From the NCBI GenBank assembly GCA_036571765.1, contig BROE01000009.1, positions 12,026,904-12,090,903 of the forward strand: a DNA stretch of 64,000 nucleotides, in the 5' to 3' direction. The notes beneath the pieces are model-generated. The model was given only the letters and a program-made list of their open reading frames with translations, made no database searches and was not told the origin of the DNA. The stretch is from Plecoglossus altivelis. Its lineage: Eukaryota > Chordata > Actinopteri > Osmeriformes > Plecoglossidae. The translations under genes were made by a program, and so were the position numbers. Below, piece by piece: positions 35,301 to 49,683 of the stretch (positions are counted from its first letter, which is position 1; every line of letters begins with the position of its first letter).

Positions 35301-38300
35301 CAGGCTCACTGGTAGGAACTCCACTGAAATCTTTGACCGCATTCGCAAATGTGTCGTTTGATAGTGCTAACTTTACTCATAGACTATGATTACATTCACG
35401 GATCAATACCATACACCCTCATGTTTTAGATACAAGCTGGTAGCAGTGAACTATGTCAACATCACCGAATCGGGTAACCTGACAACTTCAACTCTCAACT
35501 CTCAACCCATCTGCCTGCTTGCACCCCAAAATGACGTCCATAAGGGGACGCTGTTCGTGTGGATTAGATGGGAATGGAAAATGTGAGAAAGCATCAAAAA
35601 GTACCTCTTCTGAAACTTAATGTAATGTATTTATTTAGGTGAAGCAGCTGTTTGCATGCCATGTTTTCAAGTCACCATCCGGGAAAGGTCTTCAAGTCAA
35701 GTCTTTCATCAAAACAAGAAAAGAAAAAACACTACATGATGATACATGCTGAATTCCTGATCCAACGTCCCTACCTATCCTTTTAAAGCAGGGTAAATAA
35801 ACCCATCGTGTGTCATTTATTTTTCTTTACCCACAGTCATTCTGTTAAAAGTGACCTCAACAGGCAGGGATTTGTCTCTGATGTGTGTATTTAGTGTGCA
35901 TGTGTTTAGTGAGAGAATACGTACGCACACGTGTGTGTGTTAGGAGTTGGATGTGCATGTGTGGGAGTGTGTCAAGAGAGTGAAAGAACAAGAGAGAGAG
36001 CACTTACTCAAGCTCAAGTCTTTTCCATGACCTTCTCCCTTTGGCATGCACTCTATCTCCGCGTCTGAGTGGACTGTATGGTTTTATCAGTAAACTTCTC
36101 AGGGGTCAGCGTAATGCCTCCGAGAGAGAACAAGCAGCCCCTCTGACTGGTGTCTCACAGCCAGCTCACCTCCACCGGACAAACACATTGATGACCACAA
36201 TTGCCTTTGACACAACATAAACATCTGTAGGGAAGCACGTCTTTCTTTACTTGAGTAGGTGTTTTTTTCTAATATACAGTGTGTAAGTAGTGAACATATT
36301 TCAGAGGCATTAAAGATGGCATCTGTGTGGTTATTAATGGGAAAAACATTATGGGTGATTCATTATGAAACAACATCAAATATAGCAGTGTTTCACTTAC
36401 AGAAAGGTTAATGAGTTTGAACCATCACACCTGTGGTTACATGCCTGTTCCATGAGAGTGCAGTGTGCCATTTTTCTTTGTCTGTAAGGAGGGGGTGGGA
36501 GAGATTATGTCTTTTTTAGGGCATTGGACATTATGTCTTGGGGTTTATTTTCAAAGGAGTCTATTGATAGCACTAAATGGAGGCTTTATTTAAAAAGAAA
36601 TCTCTGCTGGTTTGTTGTTTTTAAACATTCTTGTCCCTCCTGACCCCTTGTACTTTTTGCCAGTAGAGAAGGAGGGAAAAGGGGGATGTCCGGGTTCAGG
36701 AAAGGGACAGGAATGATTTAAGTCAAGTCTTCCTCCCTCTCACCCTACACTTCCCTTTATATCGAATGTCTAAGTAAGCATGCATGCACAGTATCTATGT
36801 CTCTTTGAAGATCTTCACACAACAGACTTTTGGATTCCATCCCACCTTTCTTTCTTCGGTTCTCTCCATTCCCCCACACCCCCTTTTTCTCAATCTTTCT
36901 CGATGTCTATCGCTTTCTCCATCCCATTTGTTATCCTCTTTCTTGATCCCTTGTCTGAATCATCAGAATTGTGAGGTGAGGCTGTTTTTTCCAGTCCAGT
37001 CTCCAAGCCAGGAGTATTAGAGGGGAATAAGCTGTCTATTTATATCAGTGACGCCCCATAGAAAAGCAGCAGAGTCTGGATTAACACATTAACACACAAA
37101 AGTACATGCGTAATTGGACCCCGACAGGCACAGTGATCAAAGCTCAAAAACATCACAGACAACATGACAGTGCTCTCGTACATCACCCCATTAAACAGAG
37201 GATGAATCTCTTAAGTGCTCAGAATCATCGGCCCAAATTAATATGCGGCTTTGTGAGTATATACTTGGGAATGTCCATGGATCGCTCCTTGTTGAGGGTT
37301 TGTTTCCAGAGCATGCTTGGCACTGTACCGACGGTTTTTGACTTGGAAGGATTGTGAATTTGAAAAGGCTATGTTTTGAATGGCAATCACTGCGTCAGCT
37401 TACTGGCCCCTGAGGGTTTGTTGACTGAAACTCACTTACTCTCTCTGCATGGGGGAAGGTGGAACAGATGACCATAAAAATGTATGTCCTTCTCAAATGG
37501 GGGCTGGAATGTCCTTTTTTTAAAGGCCTAATTATTCTTCTCTGACATGTTTCCGGTGAAATCACACTTAAAGCCACACAAGGCTAATTTTAGGAAGACT
37601 AATCGAAACCGATTCCATTGTGTCAGTAAAGTTCGCACCAAATCTTCAACCCATCTCACCTTACCTTGTCTTGGGTGACTGAAAGAAACCTTATAAGCCA
37701 CCAAATCTCTGACACAAGCTCCAGTGAACCCAACGTGACCCTGTGTGACACCTTGCTTCAGTACACTCTCTATTTTAGACCTGCTCCATATCCACCTTCT
37801 CCTCTCTGTTGGCTCCTCAATCTCTTCATCCTCCCTCTCCTTCTCTTCTGTCCCTCTCCAGCATCTCCAGCTCAGTCTGCTTGGCAGTGCCAGCTATGTG
37901 TACACTTGGTGTCCTGTCTCCAGACTTGTTATAAATAACCAGCAACATTTTCTCTTCATCTCCCAAGAGCTCTACGTTCTCACACTGGAGAAACCATGGG
38001 AAAAGAATCTTTCCTTTACGCACACGGCAAACATGGTAACGCGAAACGAAAAAATCAGCAGACTCTTGCTTACAGACACAAGCACACAAGCACACAAGCG
38101 CGTGGACGCACACACACATAAAAATACACACAGTTACACAACGTACTGATAAAAAACAAGACAAATGTCATGTTGCATTATTTATTCTCCAGCGTGGGAA
38201 AATAGAAGGGCAGAGAGAAAGACACAGAGAGAAACAGAGAGAAATGGAGAGACAATGAACACATTCACTTTCCACAGCTCCTGAGATGTGATGCCTGAGG

Positions 38301-40804
38301 GACAACAGTGCCTAGAGGGTGTGTGAGGGGACAGGGTAGAGTGTGTGGAAGTATGACATACAGAGAGAGAGAGAGTGGAGAGACAGAGAGAGAGAGGGAG
38401 AGAGAGAGAGAGAGAGAGCATGTTGGTGTGGGCTGCAGTGGGGACTCGGAGAGGAGTCTTGGGTGAAAGGGTCAGACTGTGCTGACACACTGGGATCAGT
38501 GGCAGATTGTTTCCACTGGAAAGAATTCCAGGAATGGGCTAGAAGAGCTATCAGTGACTGTGCTCAGCGTGGAGGACTGACAACAGTTTATTACACAGCC
38601 ACACACACACACACTCACACTCTATCTCTGTTCTCATACACACATTCAAACATGTAGCGGTGGACGCCAGCGCTGGTGTGTGAGACACAGTCCGTCCCTC
38701 GTGTCACTGCAGGGCTCAGATCTCAGCCCAGGCCAAGTGAGACCTGACTCTCCTGTCCACTAATATAAGCTTACACGCATGTGGGATGTTAACTAGGCCA
38801 CTAGGGATGTTGTAAAACACAAAGGGGAATTCAAAGAAACACTGGGTGCATATGATGGACATCACCTGCTTTTTTGTCCTGTGACGCGAAACTGCGATGG
38901 CCTTTTCTCTGGCAAGCTATGCTTCAACTCAGAGTGCTTTTGTGGGGCCCTGGTTTGCCCCAGGTTTGGAGGTCACTGGCTGGACTCGGCAAGTCGTTGT
39001 TACTGCCTCCCTGGCCCCGTCCTCTCCCGCATGGTCCCACGGCCCTTCTGCACTATCAGCAGTCAGGTATATTAATAACTTCTTGTACTTCACTTTTTTT
39101 CCAGGAAGTAGGAAGCATGGTAGAATGTCAGCTCATTGTTCTTTTTTCCAGGAATTAGCCTTGAGACTTTGCGAAGATGCCACCTGGTCAATTGGAGAAA
39201 CCTCGACCCCTTAGGGCTACCCCCTCCCAACTTTGATGGACAGTTCCAGGTACAAGGTACAAGTCAAACCTGACCTGACCATGTCACACTACTGTACAAC
39301 AACAAACCTCCTCAGAAGGTTTCTATTGTAGCAGTGACCCCCAAGCCCCCAAGTCAGTTCTTGTGCACTGTTTTGTTTCTTCCCCCAAAAACATTTTCCA
39401 TTGTCATTTGTGTGATGGTTCTGTTGTCACATCCTACCTTTATATGTAATTTAACATATTTATTTTGCAGAAGCTTTGATCCAAAGGAATGTTCTAATGT
39501 TCTTTACAGGAGGGACTTTAACCAGGGAACTCTTGATTTGCAACTGAGATATACCCACTCCCAGAGTACAATGTTTATACAATACCTAATTCTCACATAG
39601 CAGAGGGCCGAATTGCATTCCTTTTAGACATTGGTGTTTACATTAGCTCTATGACTTTAACAGTATTTCTCATAAGGCTCAGAGAACATGCTGTACATAT
39701 GTGCTGGAAGCTGAACCCTCCTATTGTCTTAAGAAATACTGACACCTCCCTGGTGTCTGTCAGTGACCCAGGGTCCAATGTATCGCATAACTCAACTGAA
39801 CCTTTGAACTATAATGTGTAATATGGTACCATGTCACATTCTGTAAGTGCTGTAATATGTTTTAAGTGTAGAATGTAACCAGTCGAACTTTCACCAGTTC
39901 ACTTTTAGCATCCCTAAATGTAAAGCTATTAAACTGTGAATGCCAAAAAGACTGTCTACAGACATTTTTTAACTACCGTAAAGGAGGTTGCGGTTCTATA
40001 ATGACAATGAACACAGCTCCACTGCCCAATTGAAACGTGAATTTGATTCTTACTTTTTGGTGTTGATTTCCAGACTGATAAAAAAAATCTTTGAGTAGAT
40101 GTTCTTTTGAACATTCATTGAATCCAAACATACATAGACTAAAACAACCTTTTGTCAATTTATCAATCTTTCTACTTCCTGATATGGTTAGACCTGCCCG
40201 ATCTGGTACTGACACAGTTCCTTCTCGGAGAGACTTATGATAATAGCTGTTTTTTTGAGGCAGCTACGCTGAAAATGATCTACAATGTTTTCTTTAGAGT
40301 CATGTTAGAATACTACGTAGAAGGCCATCTCCTTAGATTTAAGTTTAATATATTTTGGGTGGCTTGATATGATGTTAGGTCACAGGACAACAGAAGGGTT
40401 CAGAGTTTGTGATGAAGGGGGGGGGGAGAGAATACAGGAAGTGTGCAGTCCTCTGCACTCGCTGCTATATTTAATCTACATTCAGAGAGAAAGCGCAGCC
40501 TGGAGCAAAGAGAAGCAGGCTGTGAGCGAGCTGTATGCAACAGATGAGAGGAAGTAACAATCTAACCACAATATGCAGGTGAGGGGCTGAAGAAAGCAGA
40601 GGCTTCACTGAAGAGAAAATGAAAGGAAACAGTAAAGCAAGTCTCTGAAAAACAACTTTTGCTGTGCTATAGAGGTACACCCCCCCCCCCCCCCCCCCCC
40701 CCGACTGTACATCTCACCAGCATTTTACAGTCAGCGTATCCTTATCAACTATTGGACTGACTCTTGCCACACTGTATCACAGTGTATCACACAAACAAAC
40801 AAAC
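35301..40804. other. Intergenic region between lclat1 5' end and lbh 3' end
   Basis: About 5.5 kb with no recognisable gene. It holds a GA-rich stretch at 38364-38420, CA tracts near 38095-38130 and 38600-38645, a C22 homopolymer at 40680-40702, and otherwise unique sequence. Open frames are short and lack splice-consistent coding features. Confidence 0.55.
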
Positions 40805-42503
40805 AGGAAAACAAATTCAAATGTTTTATTTACAAGCTCTGCACTTTGCACAGAGAAAGTGATCTAAATACAAAACAAAATGAGCGACAACGGCGGCTTT
40901 TCTCCCTGAGCTTTACAAAAACAAGACGGGACCAGTGAGGGACAGCAGAGAGAAGAGATGGTCTGTACAGAGTTCTAATGCCATCCAAAACACTCAAATA
41001 CAAAGAAACACCACCGACAAGTTTATATACAGTAAATAGAACAAATACTTTACACATGTAAAAGTGACTACCTCAACGATAAGGAACACACCGCTGACAA
41101 TGTACAACTTCCATAAAAAGACAGGTTGAGTTATGTTGAAAAATATGAACGAATACTTCCCCCCCCCCGCCCCCAATTGCATCAATAAACCCCCCAAAGG
41201 CATCATCTCAAGCCAGGATCAGTAAGGCAGGCAACCAACTGCCTGGAGTTATAAGCAAGACAGATGTTTATTGCATTATTTAACATCGGAAGATAGATAA
41301 CTGTTGCCTATAAAGCCTTAGCCGTCTAGCTCACTGATCCTGACGTGTTGTCATCCAACTGAAACACACAATTGACACACCATCATTTGAAAATTAGGAA
41401 GACTACCGCCAGTGATTAAAAAAAAAAGGGATTTCAGAAGTGACGCCAAGCTACAAGGCCTCAGCTATTGGTCTCTGAGGTAAAACATGGATATTTATCC
41501 TCATCCTTCTATCAGATCTATGTCCATTATGGTTTGTTGGTCATTACTAACCCTTGGTCCTCCTCCCTATCCGGTAATCGTCATCTGAAGTAGGTGTACT
41601 TGTTCTGTTCTTGCTAAGGCTGCGAGTGTGAAAAGGATGAGAGGGGGGGAAAAGCACTCCAGTGCTTCGGTGCAGAACCAGCTATGAGGCCAGTTCTTCA
41701 CAGCCATCCTTGCTGTTAGGAATTAACACCATATCAAAAGTTGTTTATTTTCCAATACTCCTACCTTATACTCCATCCCCTATATCAAATGCAATCCCCC
41801 TGTCCACAAGGTATTCTTCCCTCCTTCCTGTCTGTGTCTTTTGTGCCTAACCAACTGCCCCATTGTCATTTCACTGAAACCCTTCGAACTCTAATCGTCA
41901 CAATGCACCATGATTAGAAAAAACAAAAACAACAACAACTCAAAAACGCTGACATGCGCACGAACACTGACGTCTGTAGACCGACTGGGATGCGCTGACA
42001 GCAGTCAGTCATACATGACATTTACATTCATGTACTAGACACAGGTACAGACAACAAATGCATGTGTGGGCAACACAACAGCATGCACATATGGGTTATA
42101 CATGAAGTCTCTGGGGTGATGGTGCGAGCCATATGAAAGCTGTCCATGGGGCCTTCAGGTACCACTGTAAGACTGCACCTCCACTGCTAAACTAAAGGGA
42201 GTGGCCAATCAGTGGAAAACACCAGCTTTAAGCGCGCCTCTTCATACCAAAGTGTAGATGGCCGGCCTTCCCAAGGAACACATTAGGGTTGTGGTCTCAA
42301 TTCTGTTTCCGCAGGTGTCGACTGAATGCATGTGTGAATTGGTTAGATGCTTGAGTGAATTATGCTTTGGTGTCAAAGTCGATAAGTGTAAATCAAGCAG
42401 TCCGTTTATTAGGGAAGTAATGTACAGCCTTGGTGTGTGTGTGTGTGTGTGTGTGTGAGATGGAGCAGATGAAGTGCGGAGGAAGGAAGTTGCTGCTTGG
42501 TTT
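40805..42503 (-). other. lbh: lbh 3' UTR
   Basis: Non-coding stretch from the lbh stop to the poly(A) signal. It contains a (TG)n tract at 42433-42458 near the coding end and a short C-run near 41160-41175. No other gene is visible. Confidence 0.5.
40825..40830 (-). terminator. lbh poly(A) signal
   Basis: Minus-strand AATAAA, about 1.7 kb after the lbh stop codon. It would give a 3' UTR of about 1.7 kb, reasonable for this gene. Confidence 0.55.
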
Positions 42504-45500
42504 CTAATGCTGTGGATTCTGCGCTGGCTGTACATTTGGATTTTGCCCATTGGTTTCCTCTTCCTCTCCATCGCTGACGAGGAACTCCTCCGGAGGCCAC
42601 CTCAGCTCCCCGCTCTCCACCTCGCCCTCTGTGGGCTCCACCACGATGGACGGCAGGCGGTCCTTCAGCTTGCAGCAGCGCTCAAAGTCAGAAGGGTCTG
42701 GGAATATCTGGGGATGGAAACAAAGCAATGAAGCTCTGGGGGGTCTATGAAAACTGGGATAATAAGCCCCCTCTGGGGGGCTGAGTCCATAAAAGGATGA
42801 CCAGAAGCCCACGTGGAACCAACGTAGAATAAAAATATTGATGTGACCCAAAGTGACAGGATTTACGCAATTAAAATGCCAGCATGCAAATCAACCTTTT
42901 TTAAGTGACACTCGCGTCACCAACATCCCAGTTTTTTTTTTGCAGAATCAGAAATAAGGCTCATGAGAAAGTTCCAAGCGAGTCTTGCAGTCAGGCCTGG
43001 CCTGAAGATCTGCATGTCTGGATCACAGAATGAAGTCCCACGAGAGCAACCGAAAGAGCAGATTACATGTTGCCTGGCCTGCTGTGATTAGTCAGCGGCT
43101 GCATTCTCTCTCTCTCTCAAGTTCTGAGACCGAGGTAGCAAAAGGCCCAAGGGAAGAACTCCAAGTCCAAGAACAGCATTTAATTATTTTTTTTTGCTGT
43201 TTGGATAAAGTGGAAGAATATTTTTAGACCTGCATATTTCACTTAGAGACACTGGACGGGGGGAAAAGTGATGTCGCTTGTCTGGGCAAAGAGCCGAGTG
43301 GAAAGAAAGCATTAGATGGGGCTGAGTGAGAAGGAGAGAGAGAGAGAGAGAGGGAGAGATAGAAAGGGTCCAGCTGTGTCCAAATCTTCCTGAGTGTCAT
43401 ACATTAGGGATGAGGGGGGAGAAGAATGACTAAACCTTGAGCGAGGAAGCAAGTGTGTCAGACTGACTGTGTGCGCGCACATGCATTTGTGATTCTGAAT
43501 TTGCACCTCCTGAAAACTGCTGTGTGTATAACCATGGGATCATCGGAGCTGTGGGTGATTATGTTTTCGCTGGTGTGCGAGAGTGTGAGCGGCGCGCTCA
43601 CGCGCGTAAGTGTGAGATACGATTCATGTCAGAATGTGATATCTGAGATTCTGTGTGTCAATGTTTGCGTGTGCCCCATCTGAACGCTCTGTGTGCATGT
43701 AGACGGCTTGAGTGTCTGCATCGCCCTGCATGTGCTGCTGAAGTCAGCTGTGCGTCAGCACCGAGGGGAGCTGGCAAACCAGTGACCTTGCCTGAGGACC
43801 CCCCAGCTCACATGCCACAGCTTCGCTTCCTGGGGTCGGAAAAACACGACGCATCACCAGTAATGCACAGTGATGGTTATTTTGGGTTGTGGGGGGTGGG
43901 TGGAGGGAGAGAAGAGGAGTCAAGGAGGGGGAGGGTGCAGGAATTGGGCCCGTTTTGACTGACTTCAGTAAAGGATTAGGCAGAAAGCAACAGTGGAGGA
44001 TTGGCATCCATGCCGCCGAGCAGACCACAGCCCCTCCCTTCCTCCAAGAAAGTCACCACTTAAATAGGTAGTTCAGAGGTGTGTGCACCACCTTGCTGCC
44101 GTCAGTGTGGGTGGTGAATCCAGCCCGCAGTATAGTGTATGGGGGAGGGGAGAAGGAGAAGCCTAACCACTACCATCAGTCAGGACATGGGGGGGAAGAC
44201 ACACTCAAGTTGGGTTTGCAGAGCTGTAATGGAAATGGGGGTTAGAAGTAGCATGCAGGCCACATTTTCCTTAGTCTTGCCCTCCCTCCCTCCCATCCAC
44301 AGCTGGAGTGTGAACCACAACAGGAAGAGGATGTCTACCTCCTCCCTCTGGGTCCAGTCTACATCCCTTCTTCCTCTGTCAGCTCCCTAATGCATGGCAG
44401 GATAGTTCTTCCTACCCCAATAAGGATGTCAGTGTATGCGTGGTAGGCATGGGAATGGGTGGTTCAGATTGAAACCAAGTTCCCTGGAGTTCCCAGTACG
44501 CCATCTGGGCCTAGTTATTGACTTTGGTTGGGAGTAGCTTCCCTTGCAGTGGTGTCAGGTACGATGAGTGTGTCCTACCTGGAAGGTGAGCCGATCCTTG
44601 CTGGGGCTGAGCCTCATGTTCTCCATGGGGGTGCTGGTGATCATTACCTCAGTCATGTCTCTCCTGGGCACTAACACTGGGCTGCAGGAGACAGGAGACA
44701 CTGAGGGTTAACACAAACACATGCACTTACTTGGGAGGAAGCTGCTGCATTATAGAATGATGGAACTAAGAGTGGAATTTTGTTTTTGGTTACATCTAGT
44801 TAACTACCTAGATCTGCTTTCCTACAGTCGGGGAGTTTACGTCAATTAGACAAAGAGAATATACCTTTAGAGGTGTAGGTGATGATGTGAGAACCAGACA
44901 AGCAAGACGAGATGTTCCACTGAGAAGTTGTAGACCCTTAGTTAACATCAGTCTGGGTTTGTCTGTAAAATGTAAGGCCAGGTGTTTAGAGAAACCTGAC
45001 CACTGAAACGGAATGCAGCGAGACCTAGCGTGCACTGCAAAACCAGGCTAGCTGAGGCGTTGTGGTTAATGTTACAGTAGTTAGCCTTCTCTTGGCTCAG
45101 GATGAATTGTTTTGGTGCCTTGTATCAGAGGACAGAGTCATTGTGAAAGTGTACTGTGGGCAGGCATGCATTGCCCTTTCATCTGAAACCTAAACACGAT
45201 TGAAAGTTTCACGGAACTTTCCATTTTAGCTGGAGTAAAGAGAGGTTTATTTATGCTTTTTGTAATGCTGTACTCCAGTCACAGCACTTCTGAGGGATGA
45301 CTGGAGGCTGGTGTCAAACATGTGCTATAGACGAAGAGAAAGACTTCTTGGGCCCACAGACCTAAGAGCCAAGATGGCAGTGGGATTCTCACCCAGTTTA
45401 AAGCATAAGAACAGGGTGGTCAGGGTGTCTACAGGCCCTGGGGTCATCGTGGTCAGTCTGGCCTGGCTGGGACGAGTGACTTTAATGAACAAAAACACTG

Positions 45501-45932
45501 TTTACATCTCTACTACCTAAAGTTGCATGGTAAGCAGTGTTGACACACTGACAAACATCAACACACTGAGTTGAGACTGAAAGTATAAGCTTTCAATATG
45601 CAATTCATTATATTTGGTGTTTGTGTCACACCCATTTTTAAGGCTCAAACCAACCTCTAAGTAACATCTTATCAGAAAATAAAGGTTTACCCAAGCTTAT
45701 ATTTGCCATTGTATTTCTGAGACATCAGACGCTTGGTTGTAAATAAAGACAGTGAGTCCCTTTATGAAGGAAATGACAAGGCAATGGCAAGTCTGCATCA
45801 CGTTGGCAAACTCTAGGGGTTTGGCCATGACACATTTTGAAATCGAGATGTCTTTTCCGACGGCATACAAGATATGTTTGCGCGAATGTGCGCGTAGGAA
45901 ATCTCCTAAAACAACATTCAGATCCTTTCCAG

Positions 45933-45980
<48 letters not shown>

Positions 45981-48900
45981 CAAAGCAATAGAAGCTCCGC
46001 ATCAGCCTGATCTATAGGGATTAAACAGCTGATTCAATCTTTAAACTGCTGTCAGTCCAATAATTGCATGTAAAACCCTTGGGCTCCATTTTCCAACATG
46101 TCATCAAATGCCATCAAAACTGGGCACATTCCTATATCTTAATGATTTATACATCATAGTACACCTATATATTTAGAAGAGTTTATGAAAAATGATGGAA
46201 TGATTTTAGCTGGGGAAGGGGGGGGGTAAGAGATGGCATGGTGATGGATCAATATAAGCCACAACATACTGCCACACCCTGGAGCGATGACTAGCATACA
46301 ATCAATGTTTTCCATTTCCAAGTCCCAAACCACTTGTCCCATTGACTGTCATACAGGGCTGGGGACAGTCAGGAGGTTCGCAGTAAAGGCATTTCAAATG
46401 CACTGGGACACTCCAAAAAACGTGGCTGTTTAAAAAAAAAAAAAGGGGCACAAAACAATGGCCGGGGTTCTAAAAATAAAACAAGTGGACCAAGAGGATA
46501 TGCAGGCTTTAGAGATGGAAAGCTTCATTTTAGCAGCACTGCTTTTAAACGTCTTTCATCTGCGCGCGTGGAGCGCAGAGAGACAGAGACGGAGGACCCG
46601 CTGTAATAGGGGACAGGACAGACCTGAGTAGTGGAGTAGGAGAAGGATAAACACTTAGGCTTTGCCAGTCATATTTCTGCTCTGGGATCGTATAAACATC
46701 CTGCTCGGCTAAGAATAACAGAAGTGCGGCCTAATAAAAAGGGCACAATGAGAAGGAAGTTGGAGAGCCTGAGTAACAGTTCACCCTGGGAGATGACTTG
46801 CATAGCACTCATATCCATTACAGGGAGGAGCAGAGGCCAGGACGAGGTTACGCAACGTGTCCCTTTCTCAAACCCGACTCCTCCCTCCCCATCCCTTCAG
46901 CGGCCGCGCTAAGCGTTCTGTATAAAAATCAACTGACCCCTGACTTGGGTGAACTTTGGGTTGTCAACGAAATCACAGTAAATAAGAAACTAAGACTGGT
47001 TAACACTTCACTGGAGCTTTACATTTTACAGTCAGAACTTTACGATGCAATTCCCCCGAGTATGACTTGGCACATTTTTAAAAAGAGGGTTTTTAACCAG
47101 ACCAAAAATTAGATAAAACGTTGAGGAAAAACCCCAACTTTGATGATCGTATGCATCCGCAAGGATCCATCAGAACACGTACCTGCAGTAGACCCTCAGT
47201 AAGGAGCACCAATCAGAACGTCTGTTCTGTGCAGACAGGATCGGACCAAAACAAGCAACAGTGTGGACCAGGCATGCGAGAAGGCAAACCGTACACAGAG
47301 AGTCCACATGGTTTGAGCAGCCAACCTGGCCATTTCCTGTCAGGGATGCAGTATGAAAGCTGTTGAGAACCCACATGACCAAGCATGTGCCATGCTGAGG
47401 CCTTCAGACTATCCCCCACCTACACATGCTGCTTCTACCCAACGTACTCTTGCTAGGTTAGTATATGAATGCCACGTGTTTATTTTTTCTATCATGGCCA
47501 TACAAACACTAATAATAATACTGACCCATTCATATAACCAAAAGCCAAGCAAGGAGACTAATGCCAGTCTTGAGCTGGTACAAGTGTGCCTAAAGTCATA
47601 TAGTTTTAACAGTGTGTGCATGTGCATGTGCGTGTGCGTGTGCGTGTGCGTGTGCGTGTGTTATGAGTTTAGCAAAAGTGGCAGAGAGAGATTTGATGCC
47701 ATTAATGTATGATTGAGGACACGGTGGGATGACTTGGATTGCCAGGTGGATTAGTCAAGAGATGGGATATGGCTAATGATCAGGAACAGGTCAGCGGATC
47801 AAGTCTCGTCTCCGAGTGGAAATGTGCCCAGTAAATCCAAATCAACCTTAGGGACCCAGTCACCGGTATGGAAAGAGCAGCTTGTACTCGCTAATCTCCC
47901 GTAATTATGCGTGTTACAAAACAAACCGGTTACAAGGACTTCCATTTAGCCTCTGTGTTACCAACACTCAGCAATTGCCCTACGTTTGTTCATTCAACTT
48001 TTACGAGAAGGTTGTGTTTGGTGGACGGGGTGTAGAGGACATAAACAAGTGACGGTTTCAGCCCAGCAAAGTTCTAAAACAGACCCAGGTTCAACCGAGT
48101 CCTTTGTGTTGACAGGAAACAAAAGAGACCCAACTTCAAACACCCAATATGATACCAAGCGTTACAGTGAGACCCCCCCCCCCTCCCCCTCCCTGGTTCT
48201 CATATCGCTACATCCATAAGCTCTCGTGTCTGGCGACAAGGCCAAGGCTCTGACATTCCATATCAACACTGAGCTTGTGAGGATGCCAAGTCGCACACAA
48301 CCCGGAGGTGTGTAGGGGGTATGTGCCGCATCAGGACACACAACTGTAATAGAATAGTTGGCTCATGGCCACAAAACTAGGGGTAGCAGTCATCGTAGTC
48401 ATCCCCCCCCCCCCCGACAGATGTTGAATAAGAGGAAGATTACACTACACCCCCGTGTCCCAACCTAAATGAAGCAGAACCAAAACTCTCTGGTTAGGGA
48501 TAACTGACAGGTGACGCATACCCTTGCCACAGGCTTGTTCAGCAAGGCCAACCAGTCAGGAGGCAAACTATGATATAGACTACGACAATCGTCTCAACAA
48601 GCACAAGGATTCCCCATTAGAACATGTTAGAAGCCACTCTGCTGTAGAGATGAGAGCAGCACAGGTTTGTGGTTTTAGAGTGATGATGGAGGTTGGGCCT
48701 ATACTTCCTGGCTGAGAACCGACTGGCAAAGGTTAGGAGAGAAAGAGAAGCAGACCGTCTCATCAACAACTTGCACACCCTCCTTCTCAAAAGGAATGTA
48801 CTTTCTGTCAATTAGGGTTTCGCCATCTGGTGTTTAGGACACACTTTGTCCTCCCAGAACTGAGAATAGCCTTTATTATATTATTAAAAGGATAATCAAG

Positions 48901-49683
48901 AGCCAGCCTAGTGGCCACAAAGAGCTCTGATACACTGACAGCATGAATTTAAACTGTGCATGAATTTACTCAGGAGCCATTCTTTGTCGACTGCATCGAG
49001 CGCCACACCTGACGCACAAGCTTGGTGCGTCGCGTCGCCCTCAGACTGAGTTGACGCCGCAAAAGGTCAAGTAATTTCAAACGGTTGGCAGGTTAGATTT
49101 AGTTTCTTATTTGCCGACGAATGGCATTACTCACTAATAAAACTGTAGCCAGATAGCAGCCCTCCGCCAATATTTTATTTATTTAAAGGATATTTCCTTT
49201 GACGTAAAATTTTTGGATTTCAGTTCCTTCAGAATATCTGACAAAATAAATTAACAGCTATATCTAGCTATAGGTTTGCATACATAGTTAATTTTACAGA
49301 TAAACAGCGGTCAATTTAACGTGGCCTGTTTAACGTAAAGCAAACCCATCGAACAAGTGATGAAACTGCACCTGTCACAACACCAATGGGGAATTATGCT
49401 TTATGACATACTGAACTTGTTTCTTTCCTTTGAATGGGGTGTTATGACCGCCCGTGGAAACTAAGTGGGTGTTATACCGACATGCGCTAAGTAAGTAGGC
49501 TAATTAATCTGACTTCTCTTCCATCATTAATACACATGAACACATATACAACACAATACAACATGCATAGCCTATGCACTGTTTAGCTAAATGATCAGGC
49601 AGTTAAGTGACTGAAATACGGAACCTTGGTCAGTGTAACATATTGCCTACTCACCAGTATATTTGGGGAGAATACACAGACAT
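42504..49683 (-). CDS. lbh: Limb bud and heart development homolog
   Basis: Small, largely disordered nuclear transcription cofactor, a Wnt target in limb, heart and neural crest. Three coding exons, 49655-49683 (29 nt), 44579-44681 (103 nt) and 42504-42707 (204 nt), join in frame to 111 aa; human LBH is 105 aa. The first exon gives MSVYSPQIY, the counterpart of the mammalian MSIYFPIHCP start, and recovers an N-terminus missed if MTEVM in exon 2 is taken as start. Exon 2 carries MTEVMITSTPMENMRLSPSK. Exon 3 holds the conserved core IFPDPSDFERCCKLKDRLPS, then the acidic stretch VVEPTEGEVESGELRWPPEE, and a diverged tail ending NPQH. Splice sites are GTGAGT and GTAGGA donors with CTCCTGCAG and ATCCCCAG acceptors. 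Intron 1 is about 5 kb. Confidence 0.95.
44682..49654 (-). other. lbh: lbh intron 1
   Basis: About 5 kb. It contains a (GA)n tract at 45937-45976, a poly-A run at 46430-46444, a GTGTGC/GTGCAT repeat at 47610-47660 and C-runs at 48174-48190 and 48403-48416. No exon or mobile element is recognised. Confidence 0.7.
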
